DNA from: Botryosphaeria dothidea
Taxonomy: Eukaryota; Ascomycota; Dothideomycetes; Botryosphaeriales; Botryosphaeriaceae
Assembly (NCBI GenBank): GCA_011503125.2
Contig: WWBZ02000033.1
Coordinates: 682,001 to 746,000, forward strand
DNA length: 64,000 nucleotides
Direction of reading: 5' to 3'
Positions 34,088 to 47,343 of this stretch are shown here, piece after piece (the stretch's first letter is position 1; each line of letters begins with the position of its first letter). Position numbers and translations under genes: made by a program. The notes beneath the pieces were generated by a model. It was not told where the DNA came from. It made no database searches and saw only the letters and a program-made list of their open reading frames with translations.

Positions 34088-34420
34088 GGAAGCGGAGCGA
34101 AAGTAATCCCCGGCCAACGGGCGGGCGGTGCTTCCTAATCACCGTTGATTGCTAAGCGCGGGAGAGGACCAAAACGGAGTGATCATGTGTAGGGCGTGCG
34201 GGCGGCGGAAGAGGCGGTGGTGAGTGGTGATGAGTGGTGAGCCCTTGAGTTTAGGGCAGGAATTAAAGCAGGCACGGGCGCTCCGCAGCCAGAGGAACTA
34301 AGGCGATAGCTAGCCAACTCGGCCCAGCCACGAAAGGAGACGCAGCGACGCGACGCGATGCAGGCGATGCCGTGGACGGGCATGCAAAGTCATGATAGAC
34401 AGGATGGAGGCTGCTAGCTA

Positions 34421-34446
34421 CACACACACACACACACACACACACA
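34421..34446. repeat. CA microsatellite
   Basis: Thirteen CA units. Confidence 0.9.
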
Positions 34447-37400
34447 AGAACGGGAATGCGGTGACGACAGTCAAGACACGCATGTTCCGCCTGCCCTGTT
34501 TTCTGGGACATGGCTCATGACTGCTGCTGCAAGCAGTTCGCAGATCCTCCACCGTCGCTCCTCCCTCGTCCGATGGCCGTCCGCGGCCATAAGGCGTGGT
34601 AAATCCTCCGACAGAAGAGCAGACCACCACTAACTCCGCTGTCTCGTGTGCCTTACCTCCGGCTTGAGTCTTTGCGAGGCGCATGGCACTGGCAAGGGCA
34701 TACGACCACCTACGTCGGTGTACTGTATGTCGCTATGCCCGCGAGACTCCGTTGCACCAGCCCCAAGCCAACTGGACTGCCTCTCCATCCATCGCGGCCA
34801 CGTCCGTCGAATCCTTCCGCAAAAAGTCGTGCCACATTTTCGTGTTGCCCTGCAACTCGTGCAACTTGGACTTCTTTTTTCTTTTACATTATTTTCAGCC
34901 GCAGCCGCCAGCCCTATTGGGCTGCTGTCGGCTCAACTAACAGGAGGAAACGGGTGCACATGAGTTTCAAGCGCTTGCCTGCCCAGCCCTGATCCGCCTA
35001 CTGACTCACCTACAGAGAGGGCGGGTGCAGCCGACTGTCAATGCTCAAGGCGATGCAGCCTCGAGTATGCTGGGCTCTGTCAAGGCGCACGTTGGTGTAG
35101 GGATCTGCGGCAACTGCCTGCATGTACAATTCCTTCGCACTCGGAAGCAATGCTATCCGTCAACTCCTGTCACAATTGATCTGATAAGGGCAGTAGAGCT
35201 CATGGAACCAACCTGTACGTAGATCCGTGCATGGCGTTTATCGCCGGGGCGATTAGCCGGTCACTAGATTGACCGTTTTCGTCAGGTGCATTAGGAACTG
35301 CAAAGACATGGCCCAGATAGATGCTAAACGGCGCCCGCGAAATTGACCCTCGGCCGCCAGGACCATTAATGATGCCGCCGCTGCTGCCTGCTCGCCCATG
35401 CAAGCCTCGTCGTGCCCTGCCATGCCGTGAGCCAACGGAAAAGCACAGCCAGCCCGGCCGGTGGAGCATCAGTGTCCAAGCCGCCGCCTCCGCCCGCTGC
35501 CAACGTCCACCGCCGCCCCGCAAATTGCTGCATCCCCTTTCCTCGAGGCCGCTGCGCATGCGTCGCTTTATTCTGCAAGTGCTACGCGCACACAGGCAGA
35601 CCCGCAAGATTGCCTGTGCATAACAATCCATGGCCTGCGGCCTGGCATGACGATGCCCGCGAAATGGCACATGCCGTATGCGCGCCATCGCCGGGGGGCG
35701 TCGGGGGCTTTTTTTTTTCTTGCTTGCCTCTCCCACCGCAGTTCACGCGCGCGCCATCCAACCCGCTTCCCTTGCAATCGGGCATGCGCGAGACGCCGGT
35801 GGAGTGCAGTGGCGTGGCGACGTCCCTTGAAAGGCCGAATACGTCTGCGCTCGGGCGTCTTGGGACCAGCGGACAAGACGGAAAGCCGGCGCGGATCGGA
35901 TCGTAGTTGCCCAGGCAGCAAGGCGCCGTGGGGAATGGCGAGGCGCGAACGACAACATCGTACGAGCGAGGAGTAGCGAAGGACGGAACGCCTGAATGTC
36001 GGGCTGCCACACACGGAGCAGAGTGTCTCAGGATCAAGGTCTCAGAAGTGGCGTGGACATGTGCTCTGGGGAAAGTCTAGTGGCCGACACTGCACCTGAT
36101 GCGGCTGCGACTCTGGAACTGGTGCCACGGCGTGCAGCCTGGGGGTGTGCAACACCGTACACGCGTTTCCTGGGCGGGACGAGCCCGCTGGAAGGCCTTT
36201 GCCCAAATTGTTGGGCGGCTGGCAGCGGACGAAGGATTGGCACGTCGGCAAATTGGCCACACGGCTGCTGGCAGCGTTGGCGTGCCGGACCACTTGGTAA
36301 CTCAGACCCATATGGCAGCTTGGCGCTGTCGAGCTGAAGAAAAACGCAAAGATTCCGCCAATGGTTGGGCGTGTTCGAGGACATGGCGGGGCTGCATGGC
36401 GACTGGTCATATCGCTCGCTGGGCGGGAGGACAAAGTGGACAAAACAAAGCAGCTCCGCCCTCAACTGCTGCCGCTACTGCACATCGGAAACAGGAGCAA
36501 CGGGGCGGAATATCGCGCAGGCTGGTCTGGCCGCGCGGTCATGAGGGGCGCTTGAGCCGGGCCAGGTGGCTCGAGACGGGCGGACAGGCGGAGGGTGCGC
36601 ATGGCATTGCACAAAAGAAGTGTGCCTCCCCAAGCTCTTGCTCCAGTGATGGGCAGACGATATCTGGACCAACAAGCGAAGGGGCAAATGAGGGGTTGTG
36701 TAAAAGTTGGGGGCCAAAATGCAGGCGGTCCCCGCAGCGGTGGTCTGGCTCGGGCTCGACACAGCAGGCTGTTGCAGGCGGGCCGGGTCAAGAGGCGACA
36801 GGGACGCGTGGATGGTCGGGATGGGGAGCGGCTGTGATAGGACAGCCTTACGGCAGGCAGCAATGCGGGCTGCATTCAACGCTGGGCCGGTGGGTATGGT
36901 GGCAGGCTCGCGCTCAACGAAAGCCGAAGGCGGCATCTTGGAGCACCGTGGCGCGTGCTGTGTGGAGATCTACCCATGGCAATAGGCGGGCCGGGCTATG
37001 GAGGTTTGGGGATTTCTGAGAGCCGCCGTTTGCGTTCCAGCGTGATGCGAATGCGAGAGGTGGTTGGTGGGCAGGGCTGTCGAGGTTGAGCCCTCGCGGC
37101 TCGCTCGGGCTAGCTCGAAGAGCGGTGGCACGCCGGAAACAGAGAGGCTCGCATGTGGGCGCAAGGGAAACAAGCGTCTGACGGATTGTCGCGACCTCGC
37201 CTGCCGTGCGCTCGGGTCGCGGGCTGATGACTGAGCGCGCCCACGTGCGGCAGAAGCCAGGCGAACATGCTGCGATGCTGGAGCTGGAGCTGGCGGGCGT
37301 GTGTTGCTGCTGCGGTGCTGCGACGCGGAAGCCGGCTGTGAGCTGGCGCGCCGTCGCACCTTGGAGCGCCAGGCCGCTGGGTCGGCCCAATGACGCCGCG

Positions 37401-40400
37401 GCCACGACTTCAGCTCCAGCCACGAGCCGCATGCCAGCTGCTGCCTTGCCAAGCGCCATCTACGCCCACCAACTGCGCCCGTCCCTCCGCTCCGAGGCGT
37501 AACCTGCGCTGCTGCTGCGTCACCCGAGAAGGTTTGCGCCCTCGTTTTGATGAGCAGAAGCGAGCGTCGTCCGATGCATGCATTGCAACTTGGCGACCGA
37601 CCGACCGATGTTCATCTCCACACGCGCCCTGATCCGTGGGTGCCTGTCCGGTCGAGGCGCTGACAGGGAGCGCGCAGCCCCCGCCAGGGGCATCGCGATC
37701 CCCGTTTCATAAGGCTGGACGAGCCGCGCGCTTCTTCGACGCCCTCCCAAGAGCACATCAGGTGCACGTGTGCATCATCAAGCATCACAGTAATGAGTAA
37801 TCCCCGCGCATCCAGCAAACCCCCTCCTCCGTCCTGTCCGCCGCTATCTGCGCGCCATCGTGCGAGCCAGAAGCAATGCCGCGCTGGCTGTCGAGTGCGT
37901 GACGGGTGGCAGGCAGCCCGCGCTCGACTGACAGCACCACCACCATCGTGGTTCATCGACAGCCTGCCGGTCAATGCCCCTTTGGCCATCGCGCAATGTC
38001 GTCTCCACCAGACCCTGTGTCGAGCATTGCCAAACACAGTTCGCCTCCGTCGCCAAGCGAATACGGGCGGACCCTGGCGCTCTCCCGACTCCGCAACGTG
38101 ATCTCGCGACTGGCGGTGTTGAGAAAAAAAAACTGTCTGTTCTCGACGCACAAATGAGCCGTGTTCTACCCGCTGTGTTCTGGACCCTACCTGAACAAAT
38201 TGCTGTCGAGTTCCTACGTTGTATCGGCGTGTAGGATCTTCCCGCGGCTGAAAACATGCGGCGCCCAGTGACACGGCAATGACTCGCCAGTGCACACCTG
38301 TGTTCGTCGGTTAGCATTTGTCCGCATCTCTACGTATCCATGTCTTCGCGAGATGCTACGCGACCTGCTCGCTTTGTACTGCTCTGGCTGGAAATACACA
38401 TGCGAGGAGAGAAAGGTTCCCACCGGACAGCTTGGCAGTTGCCTCCACACACTGATCCTTCGTTACGGATATGTCGGTTTTTCCGGGACCCATCCTTGTT
38501 GAACATAAGAGGGAAATCGGCTCGGAAAGCCCTGTAACGATAAGTGGGAAAGTGCATACGCATGGAGCCCCAATTTGGACATGAAAGTATGGTGAGCCAC
38601 AACACTCAGCTTCGGCCAAAAGCTTCATATCCGGGTTCTCTTTTGCAAGGCCTCGTATCGTCCTGTAAGGCCTGGTTTGAAAGAATGCTCAAGCTGGGCG
38701 TGGTGTGATACTCTTTTCAGCTCGGTACCTAAGTACCGCTTTCCCAAAGAGGAACCATGTGGTTGAGCCAAGGTCGGCATCGCCAGTCTGTGCTATAGTT
38801 TGAAAAAACGAATTCTGTGACGATAATGTCAGTTATGCCTCAGAACTTTAACAAAGAGAAGTCGAAGACAAAAACAAGGCGATGGAGTTACACTGAGGGG
38901 GCGGCGCGCCTCGCGAGACGTTGCAGCCGAACAGGCAGATGGAAAGAGAGCGCGGGCCCACTAGGAGTGAGCAAAGAAAGCGCGAGAGCGATAGTGCAGC
39001 GTCGGAGAACAGCAGGAAGTGTGAGCAGAGAGGTCTGCTCGAAGTCTTCAGTCCTTCCACTCGGCCGGTCGAATGATCGGTCGTCGAAAACCAACACCCT
39101 CTTGGAGCATTTGGAATTGAAGCGACGACGATATATGACATAGCAATTCAAAATTAGCAGAACCACCTTTAGAGCTGATCAATCACAATGTCGGACATGG
39201 CTGAATAGAATCGGCTACGGAGATCACTGGCCCGACAACGCAAGGGCTGCCGTACAGGCGCCACGACTCCTGCTGCGGTCTCGAATCCTCCGAAGGCTAT
39301 GCCCAACTGTCGGTCAGTCATGAATTTGCTCGCCCATGCGCGTACGTATGGGGGCCAACACTTGGAGGCTTCGCTCTCGCATTGCTGGGGAAACGCGCGC
39401 GCCGTCATGCGGCACCGTGATTCTCGTCACATCCACCAGACATACAGCATGGACGACGATCGTCGCGTTGGATATAGAACGAATAGCCCTCTGGCGACCA
39501 CAGCATCCTGCAGCCCTACCTGCCACGCCGTTAGACGCGTGGACTCCACTTCTAATAATGGACATGAAACACACTGACTTCTGCGCGCTGCGGGACCTAC
39601 CGTCGCCACATCTCGACGCCGAACCAAACAGCGACAGGAAGCTGCTGTTTGCACAGCAGCAGATCTCAAGATAGAGTGCCCATCATGCTCAGGGTGTCAT
39701 CCGAGCTCTTCTCATACGCTGCGCCGTGCGGGGAGGCAGAACCCCCGGCCCCCGTGATGATGATGCGCCAAAATAAATCCCAGACCGGACCAATCATTTT
39801 CCTGTTTCGGCAGTTCTGTGGTGGAGTTGCTGATTCGTCGGCCGTGGAAATTGTAGCCATGCACACCAAACGGCTTGCTGCCGATGGCTGTTGGGGAGGC
39901 CCGTCTTTGGTCGGCCTAGTGCTTATATGATGTGCTGTCGCGCCCGCTTCTGGGGCACCGCCTCAGCCAACGGCAGTGCTTCGCTCAGCCCAATCCGACG
40001 CCAGCAACCCAGCTCACGGTTCTCCAGCGGCCCTGAGAAATCAGCGTGAGAGATCGGGAGCGCCCGCGTGCGCGGCGAGGGCGCCGAGCCGCTGCACTGG
40101 GTCTGAATTCCAAGATAGAGGTATTAGGAAAGACATGACATGTGTTCCCAAAAAAACAATCCCTGGGGCGCTCTCACCCTTGTGATAACGCAGCTCTCGA
40201 GATTCCCCAGAACTGACTGCCACACGCCAGCCAATGCGCTTGGCTGCCCGTGCAAATGCCTCTTCGGGGGCGGTGATGCCTGGTCACTGACGCGCAGGGC
40301 CCTCGGCCACCCGCGCACGGGTAATCCGTCGCTCGGGCTCAATTCAGCGCGCCGCTGCCGGCGCCGGCGCACAGCCGCAGCAAAATGCGAAAGCGACAGA

Positions 40401-42760
40401 CAAGAGTGACAAGCTTCTCCTAGTATCGAACCTTAACACCCCTAGGCGGTAGCATGGTGCGAGGGCGCGCTACGAGCTGGCCGTCCATCCACTTGCATTG
40501 GCTTTCGGCGATCCGCTGAAGATGCCGGTGAAGGACGAAGCGCCGGCTCGGAGGCTGGGGTCCGGGATCTATAGAGACGGTCACAATAGTGGGCGCGTCT
40601 TGCGCTTTGCGCACACCGCGCATCACCGCTGTTAAAGGCCCCCAAACCACGCAGCATAGCGCGCGCTAGTGTGCAAATAGCACGCGTGCGGGGATAAGCC
40701 TATCTATCGCCGGCATCTCCACAACCTCAGCGGGGGCTCCGGTCATAGCAGGCATCTTCTATGAACCCTGACCCTGATGGCTGATGAGGCGTGTTGGTCG
40801 TCGTCGTCGCCGTCGTCGACGCCATGATCCAAGACGATCCACTGAGACCACGCTGCGGCAGCCTTCGACCTATTCGGAGAATGCCTTTTGCAACAGGGTC
40901 ATGCATCGAGGAGGCCAGAAAGAGCATTCTTCGGGAAAGGTTAGGCGTCGCTCGCGCCCGAACGCCTGCGTCAACCGGCCCTGTGTATTACAACGCGACC
41001 ACGTCGATGTACAGAGTGACCTGGCGTCAGGATGCCGTGCGATTGGAGCTCCCCGACCAACTGCCACGGCCCTTCTTCGACACCGACGCCGGCCGCGCTT
41101 AAGTGTCGTCACTGTTGGCTGGAGAGTTTTCGGCGAGTTTACGCTGCCACAACTGGCGCTTCTCTAGCCACAGGACGTGGCTCGGTGGACATGATGGCGG
41201 AGCAGCTTTCATGAATCCTTCGAGGCAGAGCAGGTGACGGTGCGGGTAGCGGCCCCCAAATGAACGACGATCAAGGCGCATGCGGGCCGACGGCGCAATG
41301 GCTTGTTCCGTCGGGGCCGGGTTGCTTTGCTAGGCGGCCGAGGGCATTCGTCCGTGGGTCGGGGCGGACATGGAATGGCCGTGTTGGCACTGGTGCCTTG
41401 TGTTGCGACGTCAGTCGACAGCACCTGGAGATGTTTCATGGCGCATCACAGCGGTCTGGATCGCGTGTGCATTCACCGACAGAAGGTGCTGACGCTGGGG
41501 CCGGGGCGCTGGGAGCGTCGTCGAGGGCGGCGGCGAGGGTGCATGCGACGTAGGGCTGGCGGGCGTCAGACGCTTGATTTCGACCCTAAAGGCATGCAGG
41601 GCGTGGAGGGGAGGCGGCGGGCAGCAGGCGGGGGAGCACGGGCAGCGAGGTGTGGTTTTATTTTAGACCCTCTTACCAAGCAGCGCGCAGGCCGGGGACC
41701 CAAGGCCCGACGCAGCCCAGCACGCACTTGCAGCACCGCGCCTGCATCCACGCTGCCCGCTGCGCTGCCCTCCTGCCCTACCCTCCGCCCGCTAGCCCAC
41801 ACGCGGCCAACGCTGATCGCCCGGGCGGTGTCGCGAAGCCCTCTCTCTAGGCCTCTCTCGCCGCCGCCGGCCCATTGCGCGACCCGCCGCGCGGGCAGTA
41901 GACACCCGCCCGAAGAGGAATTTGTTCATCGCCCACCATTCGAACGCCCGCCCGGCCCCCAACGGCGCGCGCCAGGCCGAAGTCCGTACGTGCCTGTCTG
42001 CCAGCCTGCCAGTCGTCTCGTCGCAACCCGCTCGATCAGGAGCGGTATCCCGAGCCCTTAGCCTGTTGTTTGTGCTTCGGCCGACGATCGCAACATGGCG
42101 CCGTTTTGGACGCAGCTATCTGGCGCGCTCGTCTGCGCAGCAGGCAGCTCCTTCACGGCGATCCAAAGCCACCCGGCCACGGTTGCACCGGGCCTGGCGA
42201 GCACCGCCTGCGCGCCCTCTGCGGCATCAGGAGCTGCGCGCCACCGCCCGCGAGCGGTCAAGTGGGCGAGTGATGATGGACTGTTGCGAGCCCGCTGTGT
42301 TGGAGACTGCCCTGACCTGCCATGCAGCCTTGTAGCAACGGGCTAGCGCGCAGCTGCTGCCAAAATTATGGCAGCTCTGCTAACTGCAAAGCGTAGGATT
42401 GCTAAGCACTAATCAGCGTGCCGCCAGGGTTGCATTTCTAGCCGTGCGCAGCAACGGCCAGGTCAGCGCCCTCCCGCAGCATGCCCCGGCTCAAGCTCCT
42501 GGCCCCCCGGCCCTATGCACTCACTACCCGTCGCTCAGGATCCTGGTTTGTGGCTTGCACGGAAAGACACTCTGCGGAGTTGATGCAGACTGCGGACTGA
42601 CAGACTCGAGCTGATAAATATCGAGCGACGCCTCCCCGGAAGGCGATCCATTGCAGCAGCCTTATACATACAGCACCACTCCTCCCCTCAGGACACTTAA
42701 ACACCACCTCTCCACAATACCTTCCGTCCACAGACACTCCACACCACACCACCGCACACC

Positions 42761-43709
42761 ATGAGCCGCCACGCCTACGCCTACGCACAGGCCGCCGTGC
42801 CCACACAACGATATTCGAGTACCAGCTCCGCATTCAGCCCCAGCGCGAACCCCAACGAGGACTGGACCAAGATTTCCGACCTCGCTGAGCGCAGGCGGAT
42901 ACAGAACCGCATTGCCCAGCGCAACTACCGTAAGATCCCTCGAAGCAGCCTCAGCAACGTGTGAACTGACCTGTTCTGCAGGCAAGAAGCTCAAGAAGAG
43001 GCTCGAAGACCTCGAGCGCCGCGCCGCCTCGAGCTCAGCCTCGCCTGAGCAGCGCCCGGCCGAGCTTGACCGTCACCAAGTCCAGCCTCGTGAGAGCCAC
43101 TCTGTCGACCCGGTGGACCAGGCAGACTACAGCCGCCGCAGCCCCGACATGCAGCAGCACTTCATGCAGCCTCACGACGACCGCAACATGTTCTCCTACC
43201 AGAACACCCGCCAGATCTCGACTTCTCCGCCTCCCTTTACCGCGTACTCGACCTACCCGGCTCCCGATGCTGTGTCGTACGCCTACTCGCAAACGCCCTA
43301 CCACGCCATGCCTACGACGACGGCCGAGATGCAGATGCCGTACACCCCCTACCTTCCTCCCATCTCCTCGACGGTCTACCCTGGAACTCTCCCCAGCATC
43401 GTCCCGGCGAAGCAGGAGTTCTACGGCGAGGAGGAGATCAGCCCGTTCAGCATGAACTACGCGTCGTTAACAGGCATCGACATCCCGGTGACGCACTCGT
43501 ACCCGGATTCAAACGCTCAAGTAATACACCCTCTCCGTCAGTACAAACGCCAGTAGAGAACCATGCCACTAACATGGAGATCTCTGAAGACGCCGCCGCT
43601 TTCTGAGTCGTTTGAATCCTGCTCCGGCTCGCCGCCGGAGTCGATATTATACAACCCGGCGACCCCGGCGTCGATGCCGGGCACACCGCCGCAGCTGCAC
43701 TGCTACTGA
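42761..43709 (+). CDS. bZIP transcription factor
   Basis: Exons 42761-42929, 42982-43520 and 43590-43709 give 275 residues. The basic region ERRRIQNRIAQRNYRKKLKKR (around residue 45, joined across intron 1) has the N-x2-A-Q-R-N-Y-R signature of AP-1-like fungal bZIPs. It is followed by a short zipper (LEDLERR) only. The rest is Pro/Ser/Tyr/Gln-rich (YSQTPYHAMP, PYTPYLPP) and ends in TPPLSESFESCSGSPPES. Intron 2 is 69 nt and contains a stop in frame; reading it through gives a shorter end (11 extra codons). The third exon is called because its frame has strong codon bias and the intron has a CTAAC branch site. DNA-binding nuclear regulator; target genes unknown. The region upstream is gene-free for 10 kb. 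Confidence 0.88.
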
Positions 43710-44642
43710 GCGTTTTGTTTGTTTTCCGTCCCTTTTGTTGCATACGAGCGTTACGAGCATTGTCACGACGTGACGACTCTTTCCTTTCTTTTCTTCGATT
43801 GTATACCATTTACTCTCTACTTTCTGGCGGAGGTGTTGCATCCTGATACCATTCGTTGAGCGTGGGCGTTAGACATCACTGTCGTTCCCAGTCGTCGCGC
43901 CAGGGTCGGCGCTGACGTAGGCGGACTTTCTCGATTCTGGGGTTTAAACTTCTTATCCAAGGGTACTACTGCATGGGGCGCGAGAGGCGTTTTTGGGTTC
44001 CTTCTTCACATGCGAGGAGGGCGCTGGGGCTTCGGGTTTCCTCATCGGGCATTATGATGCGTCGGCTGCGTTAGGGTGCCGGAGGATTCGGTGGGGACTA
44101 CTGGCGAACTAAAATTGGCATCATTAATCTAGATCCTTCAACAACCTGCCTGTCCAAAATGCGTGACTCCATTGGGGGTTTAGGAGGCGCAGCGCCGTTG
44201 TGTGATCTGGCAGAGCCAGCTGTGCATTGATGAAAGACGATCGGTGGTTTGAGCGCAGCCTGGTGGAGCGAAAGGCAACAGCCAGTCTGACAGGGGTGCC
44301 ATGAGGATTCTTCTGCCGATTGTGCAGAGGTATTCGCTCGCGTCCCTGCATGGCACAAGTGCCTCAATGACTCGATCATTGATCGTCGTCTTGACACGAA
44401 GAGGCTCTGAATGGATCGGGCCTTTCGCTGGCGCTCACAGCATGGGCAGCCGGGAGAGCGCGAGAGGTAAATGTGACGCAACATCCGCAATCACGTGTGT
44501 CGCGTAGTACCCGGCGCGTTGGTTTGAGACGCGCCCGCGCACGCGCCCGCGCCCGCGCCTTCGGAACCCAAATGTCGGCCATCCCAGTCCCAGCTTGCTC
44601 GACGACGACCGCGCCGCCGTCGGCATTCCCAAACAATCGACC
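43710..44642. other. Intergenic region between bZIP and ORC1
   Basis: No gene seen. The ORC1-proximal 120 bases hold the ACGCG repeat listed separately. Confidence 0.6.
44529..44552 (+). promoter_or_regulatory. Tandem ACGCGCCCGCGC, possible MBF-type sites
   Basis: Two perfect 12-base copies end about 90 bases before the ORC1 start. ACGCG is the core of the MluI cell-cycle box bound by the MBF complex, which drives G1/S genes in fungi. The local sequence is GC-rich, so chance is possible. Confidence 0.35.
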
Positions 44643-47343
44643 ATGGCGCCCGCCCGCAAGCAGACTAGAACCGAGCGCGCGCGACAGTGGCTGAAAGGCG
44701 GCGGCGTCCTTCGCGAGGACTCGGACGACGAACTCGGTATTGAGGACCATCCGTGGGAGTGGATCTACGACGGCGACGCCGCTCAGGACGAGAGCCACGC
44801 CGACGACGACGACGACGACGATGCGACGCCTCGCAAGAGAGGCGGCGCCCGCACGAAGAAGCGCCAGACACACAAGCGGAGTATCATTGGCGCGCGCATG
44901 GGCAATTTCGAGTGCCACCTGGGCGACACCGTGCTGCTGAAGGCAGAGGGCAACGAAGCTTGGGTCGGTATCATTTGCGACCTGTTCGATAGCCGCGACG
45001 AGGACACTGAGGAAGAGGAGAAAACCGCAAACTTCATGTGGTTCTCTACCCCAAAGGAGATCCGCAACAAGGCCCGCCGGCGAACCGATTACCTGGAGGT
45101 GCATCACCGTTTTCCTGCTGCTTGACTGTACTGCCGCTAATTGTGGTCCAGAATGAGCTCTACATTACCGCTTACTTTGATGAAAATCCGCTTACAACAA
45201 TCAATGGCCGAGCTACGGTGGTCTCAAAAGAGACACTCCTCAAAAAATACCCCTCCGGCAGAGTTCCACGCACCTCGAGAGACTACGGGAAGGTATTTGT
45301 TTGCCAGCGTGGTGTTAATACTCGCACTGCCACATATACGGACACCTTTCGATGGGAAGATGTGTACTCTGGAGAAGAAGACCTACAAAAACTGTTGGAG
45401 CTGGTCAAGAGCCACACGAAAGAGACCCGGAAACGCCGGGACAGAAAGACGACAAAGCACGACATGGACGAGTTCGTCGCCGCCGACGGTGATGAAGATA
45501 TACCGCAAACTCCCAAAAAACGGCGCAAGCTCAACAACGCTACGACACCCACCTCTAAGAGAAAAGACCTGACTCCTCGAAAACTCCTTACTCCCTCACA
45601 CAAGCGCATTGTTGTGAAGAAGCCCTTGGAGTTCACTCCTCTTGGAACCCGCGTACTATCTCCCAGCGTTCTCTCCTCACCTTACCAGGTCGCCAGAAGT
45701 CAACTGCACGTTTCTTCAGTTCCCGCCACGCTACCCTGCCGAGAGGAAGAGTTTTCTACTGTCTACTCCCATCTGGAAGCCGCCATCACAGATGGCTCGG
45801 GATCTTGTATTTACATCTCTGGTACACCAGGTACTGGGAAAACGGCCACAGTACGTGAGGTGGTCGCTCAGCTCAACGCCGCCGTCCAGGAGGAGGAGCT
45901 TGACGATTTCATCTTCGTCGAGATTAACGGCATGAAAGTGACAGATCCCCACCAGTCATATTCCCTGCTCTGGGAAGCTTTACGAGGAGATCGAGTCAGT
46001 CCCGCACATGCACTTGAGCTGCTGGAACGGGAGTTTTCAAGCCCAAGTCCCCGTCGAGTGCCATGCGTGGTGTTGATGGACGAGTTGGATCAGCTGGTAA
46101 CCAAGAACCAGAGCGTCATGTACAATTTCTTTAACTGGCCGGGCCTGCGCCACAGCCGACTGATCGTCCTCGCCGTTGCAAACACTATGGATCTTCCCGA
46201 GCGAACCCTCAGCAACAAGATAAGCAGCAGACTAGGTAAGGCCCCGTCTCTCCCCCCATTCTTACTCCGCGCTCTCACCCAAACGGGTAATCCTTGGCAT
46301 CACTTCTCACCGCGTGCTCATCAATCCTTCCCGTCCTCCCGAAATTCCCTTTTACCTTCTGCGAGTCACGAAAACAAAGCCTCCGTTGCCCGTGCCATTC
46401 CACGTTTTCCAAGCGGCTGCTAATCTGCGGGAACTTAGGTCTGACGCGCATAACCTTTCCCGGCTACACGCACGACCAGCTCATGTCCATCATCCAATCG
46501 CGGCTCGCCAACGTCCCCGGCAACATCGTGCACCCGGACGCCATCCAGTTCGCGTCGCGCAAGGTCGCCGCCGTCTCGGGCGACGCGCGCCGCGCGCTCG
46601 ACATCTGCCGCCGGGCCGTCGAGATCGCCGAGGCCTCCGCGTCTGTCGTCAACAACTCCGCGGAGGCTAACGACACCACCTCCGCGCCCAACACGCCAAG
46701 CAAGACCCCGGGCCGCGCCGCTGCCGCCGCTGCAGCGCAACACCAGACCAACGGCAAGGGCGCCGGCCCCGTCGTCGTTACCATCGCGACGATCAAACAG
46801 GCCATCGCCGAGGCGACGAGCTCTCCGCTCCAGCAGGCCCTGCGCGCCCTGCCGCTCGCCTCCAAGCTCTTCCTCGCCGCTCTGCTGGCGCGCGTCCGCC
46901 GCACCGGCATCCAGGAGGCCGCGCTCGGCGACGTGCTCGACGAGGCGCGCAACTTGGCGCTCCTGTGCCAGATCGACCCCGTGCAAGGCGTCCTGTTGGG
47001 CCAGGGGCTGACCAGCGCTGCGGATAGTGCCGCTGCGAATGGTGACCCTGTCGCTGTCGATGGCTTGCTGAGTGGGCTGGCGGCGGCGTCGCATCAGCAG
47101 TCCGTCGCGCCGAGGAGGGGGCGGCCGCCGGGCGCGGCGAAGGCGGCGGCCCAGGAGCGCGAGAAGGCGGCGCGCGTCGTGGGGATGGGGCACGCGGCCA
47201 TGGAGCTGATGGAGGCGGGGATCGTGGGGCTGGAGGCGCGGAGGGGCGAGAGGGTCGGGAGGGTGCGGCTGGGCGTCAGCGACGAGGAGGTGAGGTCCGC
47301 GTTGAAGGATGACGACGAGGTCAGGGGGTTGGGCTTCGGTTGA
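44643..47343 (+). CDS. ORC1: Origin recognition complex subunit 1
   Basis: Exons 44643-45098, 45152-46235 and 46439-47343 give 814 residues. An acidic run (DDDDDDD near residue 55) precedes a BAH domain (GDTVLLKAEGNEAWVGIICDL to FVCQRGVN). A basic linker (TPKKRRKLN, SHKRIVVKK) leads to the AAA+ domain: Walker A GTPGTGKT at about 376-383, Walker B VVLMDELD around 460, sensor region VLAVANTMDLPERTL. The winged-helix end contains PLASKLFLAALLARVRRTG. ORC1 is the ATP-binding subunit of the complex that marks replication origins and loads Cdc6/Mcm; the BAH domain contacts nucleosomes. Intron 2 (203 nt) is longer than usual here. Ala-rich loops of the C-terminal part look lineage-specific. Frames opposite the last exon are shadows. 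Confidence 0.95.

Larger units (their letters stand above)
32055..42760. other. 10.7 kb region without supportable genes
   Basis: The region has no frame with family motifs, no conserved splice pattern and no transposon or tRNA. From 35.2 to 42.6 kb it is GC-rich, so long frames occur on all strands (the longest 306 codons), but they are Trp/Arg/Cys-rich and unlike protein. Microsatellites lie at 34057-34087 and 34421-34446. It ends at the leader of the bZIP gene; long regulatory upstream regions are one explanation, noncoding RNA another. Confidence 0.6.

Noticed and set aside
34400..34700. CA repeat and flanking frames as a possible gene
   Set aside because: The poly-Val/Cys stretches come from reading through the CA microsatellite.
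36099..37019. 306-codon plus-strand frame in the gene-poor region
   Set aside because: It is Trp/Arg/Gly/Ser-rich without motif. Equally long frames exist on the other strand, as expected from GC-rich DNA with few stops.
43521..43556. Stop at 43554 as the end of the bZIP gene
   Set aside because: A frame with strong codon bias follows, and an intron with good donor, CTAAC branch site and acceptor removes the stop.
46435..47193. 252-codon frame opposite the end of ORC1
   Set aside because: It is a shadow of the GC-rich third exon of ORC1; the sense frame has the conserved winged-helix sequence.
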